Shown in pieces: positions 47,865 to 60,040 of a DNA stretch of 64,000 nt. Source of the DNA: Chamaecyparis obtusa (Eukaryota; Streptophyta; Pinopsida; Cupressales; Cupressaceae). The notes beneath the pieces were generated by a model, which searched no databases, was not told where the DNA came from, and was given only the letters and a program-made list of their open reading frames with translations. The first letter of the stretch is position 1. Each line of letters begins with the position of its first letter. The stretch lies in contig BSBK01001871.1 of the NCBI GenBank assembly GCA_027943335.1, positions 310,001 to 374,000 of the forward strand. Direction: 5' to 3'. A program made the translations under genes and the position numbers.

Positions 47865-49344
47865 TGTTAGAATAACTAAGAGGGGGGTGAATCAATTATC
47901 CAGTGTCCCAAATCAAAATGTATAATCCAAACAACTTCTTCACTTTCTGCTTGTCGGTAAACACTAAATACTTTCACTGTCTATGCTTTTACCGATTACC
48001 AATCTAATGCTATAACATTTACTGATCAAATCTAACATGTAACATGTAAAGAATGATAACAAACAAATATCACAATCAACACATAACACAAGAGATTTAA
48101 CGTGGAAACCTTGTTAAGGGAAAAACCACCTGGGACCGACAAACCAAAATTGTTCACTCTTCTGAAGTGAGGTCGGTTAAGACCCAACCTTGTTAAAGGT
48201 CACAAACACACTATCAGGTGTGACCTTGTTAGAGGATTTTAGACTAGAAGTTATCGTCCAACCAGCATTCACTATGGGGTTGACATGATAACAATGTTCA
48301 TTCTATGAATGATACATCATAAGTTTCAGAGTCCACTCAGTTAAGAGATTTTGACTGTATACAATGGTTAAATATGTAATAGTAAATGACCTACCTTAAT
48401 AAAACTTCAATTGTAGATTACAAATCAATATTTAGTCCATACAAATCCTTCTAATCAATAATTCACTTTAGATTCAATACTGTATCAACTTACTATCTAT
48501 CGGTAATTGCTCTCTGTAGCTTGATAATTGTTCTACAGCTCGGTTCTTACTAACTAGTATGATCAGAATACATGAAAACCTTTTTCATGCGATACTCCTG
48601 CAACTTCTTCTTTTGGCATGTATCATAAAGAAAAACTATTCACTTATATAGATGAGTAAATTGTTTTCTTCTCCACCATCAGATTTTGCCGCTTAACCAC
48701 ATTCATAGATTTTTTCACTTCAAAATTTCTTGGTACTTGTGTCAATAACATGTTTCAATCTTCTCCATTAGATCTTCCTTGAATTTTGTCAGCCGTCGAT
48801 CTGTGTAACAAACATTATCTGTTACCTCGATGTTATACTCTTGCCAGCTCATCAATCTTATCAGCTAAACTAATCATTTAATACATTCTATTTTGCTTGG
48901 TTAACAAAGAAATGCATCAGTGAACACTACTCAGTTAATACTACGATCAGTATACACTACACTCCATCAGTGTACACTAGAAATGCTTCATGTACCAACA
49001 ACACTGCTTTGTGTCTTTTAGCTCTATACTTCATCATAGATGAATGCAACATAATAAAGTCAATATCATCAAGTCATAGACTCATCAAAAAGTTACTCAA
49101 TGTGTTCCTTATCCTCATTTGTCATGTACATCTTTCCTCATGTAGATTTCTCTGTTCTTCATCTCTTTCACCTTTCCTCAAATGTGTCGGTATAGTAACT
49201 TACAAAATAAGTGTTGTCAAACTAGTTGACATCAATGACAACATAATACTAATTTAATCATATTACATATCTAATCAGCAACTCCTCAATGATCTTGCAA
49301 TCACATATTCTTTAATTAGATTCCAAATCAGTTGTAGTCCAACA
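47865..49344 (-). repeat. Element E 3' LTR
   Basis: This 1480-bp LTR runs TGTTAGAATAAC to GTCCAACA on the plus strand. Its inner border abuts the polypurine tract. The reading frame at 48970-49257 lies within it and has an equivalent in the other LTR (55232-55519); I do not consider it a gene. Confidence 0.95.
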
Positions 49345-49358
49345 ATCTCTCCCTTTGG
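49345..49358 (-). other. Element E polypurine tract
   Basis: On the minus strand GCCAAAGGGAGAGAT precedes the LTR start TGTTGG, a typical copia arrangement. Confidence 0.85.
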
Positions 49359-49874
49359 CATTGATGGAAACTCAAGTAATATGAAATGTATCATACACAT
49401 ACCAAACATATATTCTACAACTTTGTGAAAAAAATGTTGTAAGTCAAATAGACTTAATATGTTTAATCACTATGTTACTAAGCAAAATTAAATAATATAG
49501 CTTTACCATTCTGCAGTTGTGATCTTTTCAGTTCTCCTATTCCTGCTTCTGTTCTCTGTAATTGATCTTCAATACTCTGTCTCATTCAGATTGTCTCTCC
49601 CTTAGATAATTCTCATCGGTGCTTGTTCCTTTTCTTATTATTTATCTCTCCCCTTTTCATTTCATATTGTATATCTCTCCCTTTGACAGTAATGCCAAAG
49701 AAACAAATAAACAAACAATTTCATCTTCCTCTATATCTATGAATACTGATATTCCAATCGGTTCAAGTTCTCAAACTTAATCACAACCTTGAACATGATT
49801 CAAAGTGTGAACTATGCTGCATCAACATGAATGATCTTCTAAAAAAAATAGGTTGATGCAACAACCAGATCACC
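49359..49874 (-). other. Element E 3' untranslated region
   Basis: About 0.5 kb of T-rich sequence between the end of pol and the polypurine tract. No coding was recognised. Confidence 0.6.
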
Positions 49875-52800
49875 TTAGTGACCGATAGATAGGGGATGGA
49901 CCCCAAGCCTAGTCCTCAAGTATTCAAATGTGTCCTTCGGTAGGGGTTTTGTAAAAATATCTGCAAGTTGTTCTTTAGATGTGACAAATTATAACTTCAC
50001 TTGCTTCTCTTGCACTTGTTCTCTTAAGTAATGATACTTAATAGATATATGCTTTGTCTTAGAGTGCATCACAAGTTTTTTTGAAATATTAATAGCACTA
50101 GTGTTGTCACAATACATAATCACCGGGTCAGTGATTACCTCATTCATTCCTTCCAACACTTGTTTGATATATGCAATGTTTGAACAGTTAGTAGCAGTAG
50201 AAACATATTTTTCTTCAACTATAGACTGAGAAATAAAAGCTTGCTTTTTACTTGTCCATGTTACAAGTCTTTCACCAAAAAAAAATGCTCCTCCGGTGGT
50301 GCTTTTTCTATCATCCACATTTCCAGCCCAATCAACATCGGTGTAAACTTTTAGTTCAAACTTCCCTTCCTTAGGATACCATAATCCAAAATTCTCTATT
50401 TTCTTCAAGTATCTTAAGATCCTTTTTGTAGCTATCATGTGTGATTCTCTAGGATTAGCAAAAAATCTTGCAACAATTCCCACAACATGTGCTATATCTG
50501 GTCTACTGTGAACTACATACATTAACTTACCAATCATGGATCAGTAGAGTGTCTAGTTTACCTCTATAGTTTCATCCTCCTTTGTCAATTTGCATCTAGT
50601 AGCCATCGATGTTCCTACAGGTTTAGCATCTTCCATGCCAAATGTCTTTAGTACTTCCTTTATGTATTTAGATTGTGTGATGAATATCCCATCACTCTAC
50701 TGAATCACTTGTAGTCCAAGAAAGAACTTAATCTCTCAGAACATAGACATTTCAAATTCCTTTGGCATTTCATTAGCAAATGCCTTGCAGACAAGATCTG
50801 AGCCTCCAAAGATAATGTCATCAACAAATATTTCAGCAATGATAATAGTATCATCAATATCACCTTTCACATATAGATTGCTATTTTCACTTGTTCTAAC
50901 AAATCCAATACTTAACAAGTAAGTATGTAGTCTTTCATACCATGCTCTCGATGCTTGCTTCAAACCATATAAAGCTTTATGTAATCTACATACCATGTCT
51001 TTATGGTCGGGATCAACAAATCCTTCAAGTTGTTCAATGTAGACCTCTTCTTCAAGTATACCATTCAAAAATGTTGACTTCGCATCCATTTGATAGACTT
51101 TGAATTTCTTATGTGTAGCATATACAAGTAGCATTCTAACTCCTTCTAATCTAGCAATAGGTGCAAATGTTTCACCATAGTCAATGCCTTCTTCCTGTGC
51201 ATATCCCTTGCATACCAATCTAGCTTTATTTCTTGTGACTTCACCATTTTCATTCAATTTATTTCTGTATATCCACTTAGTACTGATAACATTTTTATCT
51301 TTTGGTCAGGGTACTAGGGACCAGGTTTTGTTCTTCTCTATTTTCTCTATTTCTTCCTTCATTGCATTAACCCATTCTTCATTCTCTAATGCAACTTTCA
51401 CAGTTTTAGATTTAAATTCACAAATTAAACATGTACCTTGTCTTGTTTTGCTTCTAGTTTGCATTCCAGCATGTTTGTCTCCAATGATTTGTGTCTCAGG
51501 ATGATGTCTTCTAACAAAACTAGCCAAAACTTGATTTCTCCTTTCTTTCTCATCCTGTTTAGGGTCATTATCTTGCTCGGTAGCACCATCTTGTTCCTCA
51601 GTTTATGTTGTCTGTTGTCTTGCATTGTTTCTCCGCTGACCAATTAACATAGTTTGCGGTGTCGGTAGATACTCTAGATGTTCAATATAAGTGAATCTAC
51701 TGTAGTCTTCTGATTCCTTTATACTTTCCTCTATGTACTTTTCATCAAACTCATCAACACGAACATTAGTACTTTCAACTATCTTATTTGTAGCCTTATT
51801 CAAACATTTATATGCTTTACTTGTAGTGGAATATCCCATAAATATTCCTTCATCTTCTTTAGAATCAAATTTTCCATTTCTCTCATCTTTCAAAATAAAG
51901 CATTTACTTCCAAAAATTTTGAAATAACTTACAGTAGGTTTGTGTCCAAACCATAGTTCATAAGGTGTTCGGTTGGAGTCCTTCTTTAGTTGTACTCGGT
52001 TATGAACATACACAGTTGTATTGACAACTTCCCTCCAATATGTTTGAGCAACATTCTTCTGTATCATCAATGTTCTAGCATAGTCAATTATAGACCTGTT
52101 CCTCCTTTCAGCAATGCCATTTTGCTGAGGTGTCCTTAGTGCAGATACCTATCTTTTGATTCCATGCTCATTACAAAAATTAGTAAATTCATCAGAGATA
52201 AATTCACCTCCTCTATTAGATCTTAAACATTTTATTTCCTTTCCAGTTTCTTTCTCTACCTTAGCTTTATACCACTTAAACATTTTGAAAGCTTCAAATT
52301 TCTCTTTCAGGAACATAATAGTCATCAGTCTAGTATAATCATCAACAAAAAGAATAAAATATCTATCACCGGAACAGCTCTGAGTTCTCATAGGACCACA
52401 TAGGTCGGTATGAACCAACTCAAGTATCTTCTTTGTTGAATAGTCTTTGCTTTTAAAACTAGACTTAGTCCTCTTACCTTTTTGACATTCATGGCACATG
52501 GCATGATCAGGTTTTGTCAAGTTAGGGAATCCTCTAACTCTTCTCTTTCTACTAATTTTGATCATGTTGTCAAAGTTCACATGGCATAACCTTCTGTGCC
52601 ACAACCAAGCATCTTCATCCTTTATTAATAAATAAGAAGACTGATCCATACCAAGATAGAATAGATTACCTCTGGATTGTGTACGAGTTCTGACAAGTCT
52701 TCCTCTATCATCATAGATTTTCACCTTTTTTCTCTCAAAAGCCATTCGGTGGCCTGAATTGTTTAGCTGAGCCACACTTAACAAATTATAATTTAATCCA

Positions 52801-54059
52801 TCTACCCAATATGCATTTTCACATTGTAATCTGTCATTGATAATTAGTGAGCCTTTACCTCTTACCATATAAGGTGCATCATTTCCCATTCTCACAGATC
52901 CTCCATTATATTCAACAAGATGATCAAACTTTTCTACATCACCAGTCATATGATGTGTACAACCACTGTCTATGATCCATGTATCATTTCTACTTACTTT
53001 AGAGATTAGTGCTATCTCTTCATGTTTCTCTTCTTCTTTTGAGTCATCTTTCATAGCCACAAATACAACTTCTATATCATCATTAGAATCAGATTTAGTT
53101 TCAATATCTTTGGCTATGTAACATACCTTTTTTCCTTTTTCATCTTAGTTGTCTTTGTTGTAGTGTCGGTAGCCTCTGTTGACTCTTCTCCCATAGCTTC
53201 CTTCAGATCGGTCTTTCGATCTATCATCATCTTTCTTCTAAGGACATCTAGCAGTGATGTGACTGACTTCTTTATAGTTAAAGCATGCTAAAGGTAGCTT
53301 ACCTCTATACCTTCCCTTTCCTTTGGGAAATCTTCTGGCCATAAGTGCTTCAAGCTCATCAAGTTCATCATTAGTATTGTCATCACTATCACAATTCTTA
53401 CTATTCTTGCTAGACTTTCCAATCTTCAGAGAAGACATGAAAGTAGATTCAATAGAAGGAACAACATTGTTATCAAAATTATTTAATTCAAAGGTTGTAA
53501 GCTTACCAATCAGAGTGTCAAGAGTAAGGTTGGATGTAGCTCTTGTTTCATGAATTGAAAAAATCCTGATTGCATAAATCGGTAGCAAAGTTATGAGAAT
53601 CTTGCTTATCATTGTTTCATCATCAATCACTCCATCAGATGCTCTAATAGCATGTACCACCTCTTTGAGTCTATTTGAATATTGGAAAATGTTCTCACCT
53701 TCTTTCATTCTCATATCATCAAATCTGCCTCTCATACTTTCAGCTTGGGCTCTTTTGACATTCAGATCTCCACTGTATATTTGTGCTAATTTATCCCACA
53801 TTCCTTTGGTAGTCGTGCATGTTTTGATATCTTCAAATTCAGCATCGGTATAGGTAGTAGCAAGTTCCATCATAGTAACATTGTGTTCATGCTTGTCCTT
53901 CAATTGATCAAGAGTTAAGGGACTAGTGGGCGGTTGCATGTAGCCATTCTCCATTAGCTCTAGTGCAAAGTTCCCAATTCCAGATATGTGCAGCTTCATT
54001 CTACTTTGCCATACTATGAAGTTCTCTTTGTTTAGTTTTGGTACTTCCCTCTTATACAT
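49875..54059 (-). pseudogene. Element E copia polyprotein, one frame with nine stops
   Basis: A single frame runs from ATG 54059 (MYKREVPKLNKENFIVWQSR) to TAA 49875-49877, 1,394 codons, without a frameshift. Gag ends in a damaged zinc knuckle (CFNYKEVSHITARC, second Cys now Tyr, codon at 53274-53276). Protease has IIDSGCTHHMTGD at about 52970. Integrase (about 52600-51700) has HRRLCHVNF, HTDLCGPM and QQNGIAERRNR, but the second catalytic Asp is Asn (SNRGGEF, codon at 52215-52217). RT (51257-50740) has [14 protein letters not shown] and FVDDIIFGG. RNase H (50537-49990) has VYTDVDWAGNVDDRKSTTGG. There are nine in-frame stops, seven of them TAG or TGA. Inactive now. Confidence 0.95.
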
Positions 54060-54110
54060 CTTGAGACCTGTATGCTTAAGTCCTTAAAACTCTATTCCAA
54101 CAACCAGTGG

Positions 54111-54120
54111 TCTGATACCA
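54111..54120 (-). other. Element E primer binding site
   Basis: The minus strand reads TGGTATCAGA two bases after the 5' LTR, the initiator-Met tRNA type. Confidence 0.9.
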
Positions 54121-54122
54121 AT

Positions 54123-55606
54123 TGTTAGAATAACTGAGAGGGGGGTGAATCAGTTATCCAGTGTCCCAAATCAAAATGTATAATCCAAACAACTTCTTCA
54201 CTTTTTGCTTGTCGATAACACTAAATACTTTCACTATCTGTGCTTTTACCAATTACCAGTCTAATGCTATAACAATTACTGATCAAATCTAACATGTAAC
54301 ATGTAAAGAATGATAACAAACAAATATCACAATCAACACATAACGCAAGAGATTTAATGTGGAAACCCTGTTAAGGGAAAAACCACCTGGGACTGGCAAC
54401 CCAAAATTGTTCACTCTTCTGAAGTGAGGTCAATTAAGACCCAACCCTATTAAAGGTTACAAACACACTGTCAGGTGTGACCTTGTTAGTGGATTTTAGA
54501 CTAGAATTTATCATCCAACCAACATTCACTATGGGATTGACAGGATAAAAATGTTCATTCTATGAATGATACATCATAAGACTTTCAGAGTCCACTCAGT
54601 TAAGAGATTTTGACTGTATACAATGGTTAAATATGTAACAATTAATGACCTACATTAATACAACTTCAATTGCAGATTACAGATCAATATTTAGTCCATA
54701 CAAATCCTTCTGATCAATAATTCACTTTAGATTCAATACTGTATCAACTTACTGTCCATCGGTAATTTCTCTTTGTAGCTCGGTAATTGTTCTGTAGCTT
54801 GGTTCTTACTAACTAGTATGATCAGAATATATGAAAACCTTGTTCATGCGATACTCCTGCAACTTCTTCTTCTTCCAGCATGTATCATAAAGAAAAATTA
54901 TTCACTTATATAGATGAGTAAATCATTTTCTTCTCCACCATCAGATTTTTCCACTTAACCACATTCATAGATTTTGCCACTTCAAAATTTCTCAGTACTT
55001 GTGTCAATAACATGTTTCAGTCTTCTTTGTTAGATCTTTCCTAAATTTCATTAGCCATCGATCTGTGTAACAAACATTATCTGTTACCTCGATGTTATAC
55101 TCTTGCCAGCTCATCAATCTTATCAGCTAAACTAATCATTTAATACATTCTATTCTACTCGGTTAACAAAGAAATGTGTTAGTGAACACTGCTCGGTTAA
55201 TACTGCGATTGGCATACACTACACTCTGTCGGTGTATACTAGAAATGCTTCATTTACCGACAACACTGCTTTGTGTCTTTTAGCTCTATACTTCATCATA
55301 GATGAATGCAACATAATAAAGTCAATATCATCAAGTCATAGACTCATCAACAAGTTACTCAATGTGTTCCTTATCCTCATCTTTCATGTACATCTTTCCT
55401 CATGTAGATTTCTTTATTGTTCATCTCTTTCACCTTTCCTTAGATGTGTTGGTATAGTAACTTACAAGATAAGTGTTGTCAAACTAGTTGACATCAATGA
55501 CAACATAATACTAATTTAATCATATTACATATCTAATCAGAAACTCCTCAATGATCTTGCAGTCACAAATTCTTCAATCAGATTCCAAATTAGTTGTAGT
55601 CCAATA
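54123..55606 (-). repeat. Element E 5' LTR
   Basis: This 1484-bp LTR pairs with 47865-49344. Its outer end is mutated to CCAATA (from CCAACA). GAAAG follows. Confidence 0.95.
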
Positions 55607-55680
55607 GAAAGCCCTAAAAATTTAGAAGGATCAATATTGGATGAAGCAAAGTCAAGTTTGTGTGAGCTACAAAAGATGTG

Positions 55681-56149
55681 AGCATGATTTGGAAGGAAGA
55701 GAAGACATATAATGTTGGTTAAATAGTTGAGGATGCATCTGTAATGGATGCACCTCCTATTAGCTCTAGACCCCTATGCGGATGGTATACTCACTCTCTG
55801 AGTATGTGTCTTTGGTTATAATTGTTTGGAGACTAGTAGATGCAGTATGAAAGAGCGCATTGCCTGATTCATAACAAGAAGGAAGATTGGAATTCTCTGT
55901 GGAATTCTATGTTTACGCGGAAAGCATTAATGGCGCAAAGTTATTTTTAAGTCACCGAAGATTCATTATTCACTCATTTTCATTCAAGTTCAAGCCTTTG
56001 GAGAGCACAGGAGATCAAAGAAGTTTGTGTTGAGTGATCATAGTTGGATTATCAATGAAAGGAAGTTAAGTGTGTTGCGAAGCCCTAGTTTGGACGCGAC
56101 GTTTCAAAAACCCTTGGAAATTGATTTGAAGCGATAAAACAAGTAAGTT
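55681..56149 (+). other. Element D spacer between gag and second ORF
   Basis: About 470 bp without a recognisable frame. No integrase, RT or internal promoter motif was seen. Confidence 0.55.
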
Positions 56150-59100
56150 ATGGCTACTCCAATTATTTTTGATGTTGCTAAAAGGAAGAGATATGTCTTT
56201 AAGAAGCATCCCTTCAAGTCAGTCATAGATGACCTAGAAGGAGCATTCTCTAGGACCCTAATGGGTGTTATGCATGTAGAGGACATACGCGCATATATCT
56301 ATTGCAAAAAGGAACCTGTTGGAGTAGACGAGATTATGTCACACCTAGAGACAATGATGAATCTAGACAAAACATGTCTGGATGAGTTCCCACACCTAGA
56401 GAACAACCCTATTGTTGAGTATGCGACTATATATGAATTTAATGAGTCCAAATGGATCAAGATTCTCTTGAGCAGAATTCACAATGACCTATTCTGGATA
56501 GGAGAAGTCCCGATTAGGATAACCACTAATCTTATTCATGAGATAATAGGATTACCCAAGATAGACACCATTCTTCCTATAGGCAAGGATGTCAGGAAAT
56601 TGGTTGAGTAGGCTTGCAAGTCTCGCAGTGACAAGCACAGAATGAAAGTTGATCCTATAGAAAAGAAAGACATAAAATTGATGTCTATGATACTTGGATA
56701 CAAGATTCAACATGCAAACAAGGTAAATAGTGTGTCTGAAGCCACTATTCTAGTAGCCATTAGAATTGTGAAGGAAAATAGTGAATTCAACTTGTGTGAG
56801 ATCTTGTGTGCATAGTTGATGGACAACATAAGGGCCATCAAGCATGACAAGAGCAAGATATTCAAGTTTGGGTCATTGATAATATACATATACTTTCATA
56901 TTGTTGGGAAAGTGTCAGATGTCTACCTAGACAAGAGTCTGCCCACAATGCCTCAGATTTCATTCAAGGCATCATCAGAGAGCACCTTGAAGGATTACAT
57001 GGAACTTGAGATCAAGAATTTCAGGATAAAGATGCAAAGAAGGTATAGAATACTTGAGAGTATAGTTGAAAAGTACAAGGAGAGCATTTGCTTCATGGTG
57101 GAGACAAATATAACATGCATGGAATCTATAGAGCCAAGGACTAAATGGATTCATTTTCTTGGTTATGAAGTGGAGGAACATATCCTAGAGGCATATGCAG
57201 AAGTCCTCCTATCAGTGCCCAAGGATCCTAATTAGCCAAGATGGGGAACCTATGAGGAGAAGATAAGACAAGTAGATGTAGTCCTGAACAGTGCTACAAC
57301 CAAGAGGAAAGCATCTAGAGTTACCTTTGAGGTACTAAAGATTCATGGTGTCACTCAAGCAGACATGGATAAGGCAAGGGAAGCCAAGATTTCCATGCAA
57401 ATTGAGAGCGCACCCTCTTCTAAAGTTAAAACAAAGAAGTCTGATGACCCTAAGGAGAAGAAGATGAAAATGGAAGAAAACACTTTTGCTCCCATTCCTA
57501 CTATTGATCTGGAGTCCACTAAAGCATCTCCTAAGACAAGAAAGATACCTAAGAGGAAAATGTAGACTGTCACAAGCCATCCATCAACAAGAGCCACAAG
57601 AAGCTACGACACAAATATTCAACCACCTCCTGAGGTAGGATTGCTACCTAATCTACAAGTATTGAAAACAAGAGTAGTGGATGAGGGCATAATTGATCAA
57701 ATAGCTAAGTTTTATGATAAATATCACAAGATAGACAAATCTAAGATCCATGATATGATAATCAAGCATATGATCAAGTTTAAGAAGACTATTCTGGAAC
57801 TTAAGATAGTCATTCCAGATAAAGTTTGGGACATTTTGAATACACTGAAGAGACACGCTGTTGAAGAAGATTTCAGAATAAGAGAGAAGACACTAGATGA
57901 TAACCTACCAGTATGTTCAGTTGAAGAAAAGTCTTTGTTAATGGATTTGGTGAAGCTGCACCTTAGAACCAAGATGAGAACTTTGCATATTATGAACAAG
58001 GACTATGATTTGGTTGCAAAGGAGATTTAAAAAGCCTTTGAGAAAGTATTTTTGGAACAACACATGCATCCATCATTTGCACCCACAACTCAAGTACCCT
58101 CTGAGCAAGTAAAAGTAGCTGAGATCCCAAATGTACCTATGACAGGTCCACAAGATTTTGTGCCTATATCTGAAGCCAAGGAGGACACAATTATGATAGA
58201 TAATGTAGAAATATCCATGGCGGTGAAAGATAAGGATTTGGACAAGTTTAAGGAAGCATTTGTGAGCTTTGAAGAAGTAGAAATCTTATGCACTCATAAT
58301 TCACCCAAGCAGAAAGAAGATGTACAGACTGAAGATATAACTAGACAAGAAGAAGAAGAGGAGAAAGAAAAAGAAAAGGAAAATGAACCAGCAGATGAAC
58401 CCTCTGTTGAAATGCTTGTAAGGGTAAAGATAGAAGTGATGGAAAACAAACCTCTCACTCCTATGCCATCAATTTCATTGTTGTTAATTTTGACTCCTGA
58501 CACAAAACACTTAGACTCGTGGGGAGAGGAAGACTTGATTAAGATCAGTGTGATTGCAATGGAAAAGGCAAAGGAAAAACAAGTGATGAGAAATCCATTG
58601 TTTGTTGAGTCAGTCAAAATTCTGAGCAGTCTATTGCCAGAAGAGAAGAAGGTAATAAAAGTTCATTTAGTGGATGATGTCAATACCATCCTGACAAGCT
58701 TCAAGGTAAACTTCTCTAGCCTAGAAGAATCAATAGCCAAGGTTGCAAAAGAAAAGTATCTCAAGAAGAGGCTAAGTGAATTGATAGGAAACTTCACACT
58801 TGACCTTATCTCTTTAAAAGTTGGTCAAGCTTTGTTGAAGGAGATAGTAGCTAAAGGAAGAAAAATCATAGCTAACTTTATGGACAAGGACAAATCAATC
58901 GTAGAAGTCTCAAAGAAAATTTAGGAAGCTGAATCAATGATGGAGGTAGTAAGGAAATTAGTAGAAGATCCCTCCAAAGATGTAAAAATGTGCAAAAATG
59001 TCTATCAAGATCAGTTAGACAAAATTGAGAAAGTAGAAAAAGAAATGGCCAAAATAAGGGCAAGGCAAACTCAGTTAAGAAATGCACTTGCGCCCTCTTT

Positions 59101-59356
59101 GGATGTGCTGAATTAGAATATCAAGGAGATTGATGCCACAATGGTGACATATGATCAAGGTCTGAGTTCAAATTTGGAAAAGATGGAGAAGTTGACTTAT
59201 GCTTTGTGCGCCCATCTTTAGACTATAAATGCACTGAAAGCATTTTGGCAGCAAGAGATCCAAAACTTGAAGATTTCATGTCCGGATGTACTCACTTTGT
59301 AAGTACCTGTAGATACATTTTTGAGCATCTTTGTCATTAATGTCAAGGGGGAGTAG
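56150..59356 (+). pseudogene. Large unknown ORF of element D, about 1,070 codons, one frame
   Basis: From ATG 56150 (MATPIIFDVAKRKRYVF) the same frame runs to TAG 59354-59356, interrupted by nine stops (seven TAG, two TAA) and no frameshift. Residues 1 to about 360 look globular, with WIKILLSRIHNDLFWIGEVP followed by IRITTNLIHEIIGLPK, and later FKFGSLIIYIYFHIVGK and TKWIHFLGYEVEEH. Residues about 380-480 are Lys-rich and basic (KVKTKKSDDPKEKKMKMEEN). A Glu/Lys low-complexity stretch (EEEEEKEKEKENEPADEP) lies around residue 750. The C-terminal third is rich in Leu, Lys and Glu heptads and is probably coiled coil. No RT, integrase, RNase H or protease motif is visible. The 'ITTNLIHEIIGLP' part weakly recalls plant transposon-associated domains, but I cannot assign it. 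It sits where autonomous copia elements have pol, or where some carry an env-like ORF. Confidence 0.7.
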
Positions 59357-59509
59357 AATATTTAGTAGAAGGGAGAATATGAAGCATTATATATGATATA
59401 CAAAGGGAGTGAAGTATATAGTATAAGGGAGATATAAGATAGAGTATATGTTAGAAAGTTTTGTATAAAGATACAATTAGTAACTTCACCATATTCCTTT
59501 GTTGCCATT

Positions 59510-59527
59510 AATGACAAAGGGGGATAT
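59510..59527 (+). other. Element D polypurine tract
   Basis: GACAAAGGGGGATAT directly precedes the 3' LTR start TGTTGG. This form is typical of copia-type elements. Confidence 0.85.
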
Positions 59528-60040
59528 TGTTGGAAAGTTGACTATACTATTGTATATGATTATAATAAAGTGTTTTCATTATTGAAACAAAGTCATATGA
59601 AGTTTTGGAGTCAGCGCACTTACTCATAAGATCAAAATTTGGTTAAGTATGGAAGACTGGACAGTCAGCAGAGCACCAGATGAACAGAGCATCAGCGCAC
59701 ATGCGCATGACTGAGTTATGGTATGTGCCATTGAAGATAAGCTTTTGAGTATGTAATCATGCTAAGTATAAGAGTGCATAATCATATGAGTTAGTATGAA
59801 GAAGTTATAGCCAGATGAAGTGACACAGACAGTAAGCGGCAAAACAGAACAGAGCATGGAGCTGACTGTTGGTATTTTGGTTAGCGTGTATAATATTATT
59901 TTGTAAAGGCTATGCACCTATTGTATTTAGGTTATAGACATATTAATATCATTGTATGTAAACACACTCGAGCCAATTCATTTGGAAGTGTTGTATGTAA
60001 TAGGTTGAAGGCTGACCTAGTGAATAGTTTTGTTTGCACA
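59528..60040 (+). repeat. Element D 3' LTR, truncated by element F
   Basis: This matches the first 513 bp or so of 45735-46850 and stops at 'tttgcaca'. In the 5' LTR the next bases are TATAAATA, so F entered exactly at the TATA box. Confidence 0.9.

Larger units (their letters stand above)
47865..55606 (-). mobile_element. Element E: Ty1/copia retrotransposon nested in D
   Basis: This 7,742-bp element has LTRs of 1480 and 1484 bp and target duplications GAAAG at 47860-47864 and 55607-55611. It reads on the minus strand with order gag, protease, integrase, RT, RNase H, which is diagnostic of copia. LTR divergence is about 5% by eye, lower than for D, as expected from nesting. The two sides of D join exactly across GAAAG. 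Confidence 0.97.
46905..55680 (+). pseudogene. Element D gag with four zinc knuckles, split by element E
   Basis: ATG at 46905 opens a Lys/Glu-rich coiled-coil region (MGLEEVKHLKKNIESALEDL), open to 47195. After several stops come zinc knuckles of the form CX2CX4HX4C: CYACNKHGHIAREC, CYLCNKFGHRAMNC (both before 47640), CQICNYNGHTARQC and CHACNNDGHISKFC (about 47704-47840, in a shifted frame). Element E interrupts at 47864, and the frame resumes at 55612 (beginning PKNLEGSILDEAKSSL), ending near 55680. Four knuckles are unusual, since plant gags mostly have one or two. The usual large capsid domain is not recognisable. It binds element RNA if it acts like other gags (inference). Confidence 0.75.
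45735..60040 (+). mobile_element. Element D: non-autonomous LTR retrotransposon with gag and a large unknown ORF
   Basis: 5' LTR 45735-46850, primer site, gag, a second ORF of about 1,070 codons, polypurine tract, and a 3' LTR from 59528 that is cut at 60040 by element F. Element E is nested in gag. Without E, D is about 6.6 kb. No protease, integrase, RT or RNase H motif is visible, so it must have relied on another element. The polypurine tract and the TGTTGG LTR start resemble copia elements. LTR parts differ by about 8% by eye. Confidence 0.85.

Noticed and set aside
48970..49257. Plus-strand ORF, repeated at 55232-55519, as a conserved gene
   Set aside because: It appears twice only because both copies lie in the LTRs of element E.
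57335..57597. Minus-strand ORFs opposite the large ORF of D
   Set aside because: The plus-strand frame is continuous over 3 kb; the opposite frames are short and overlap each other.
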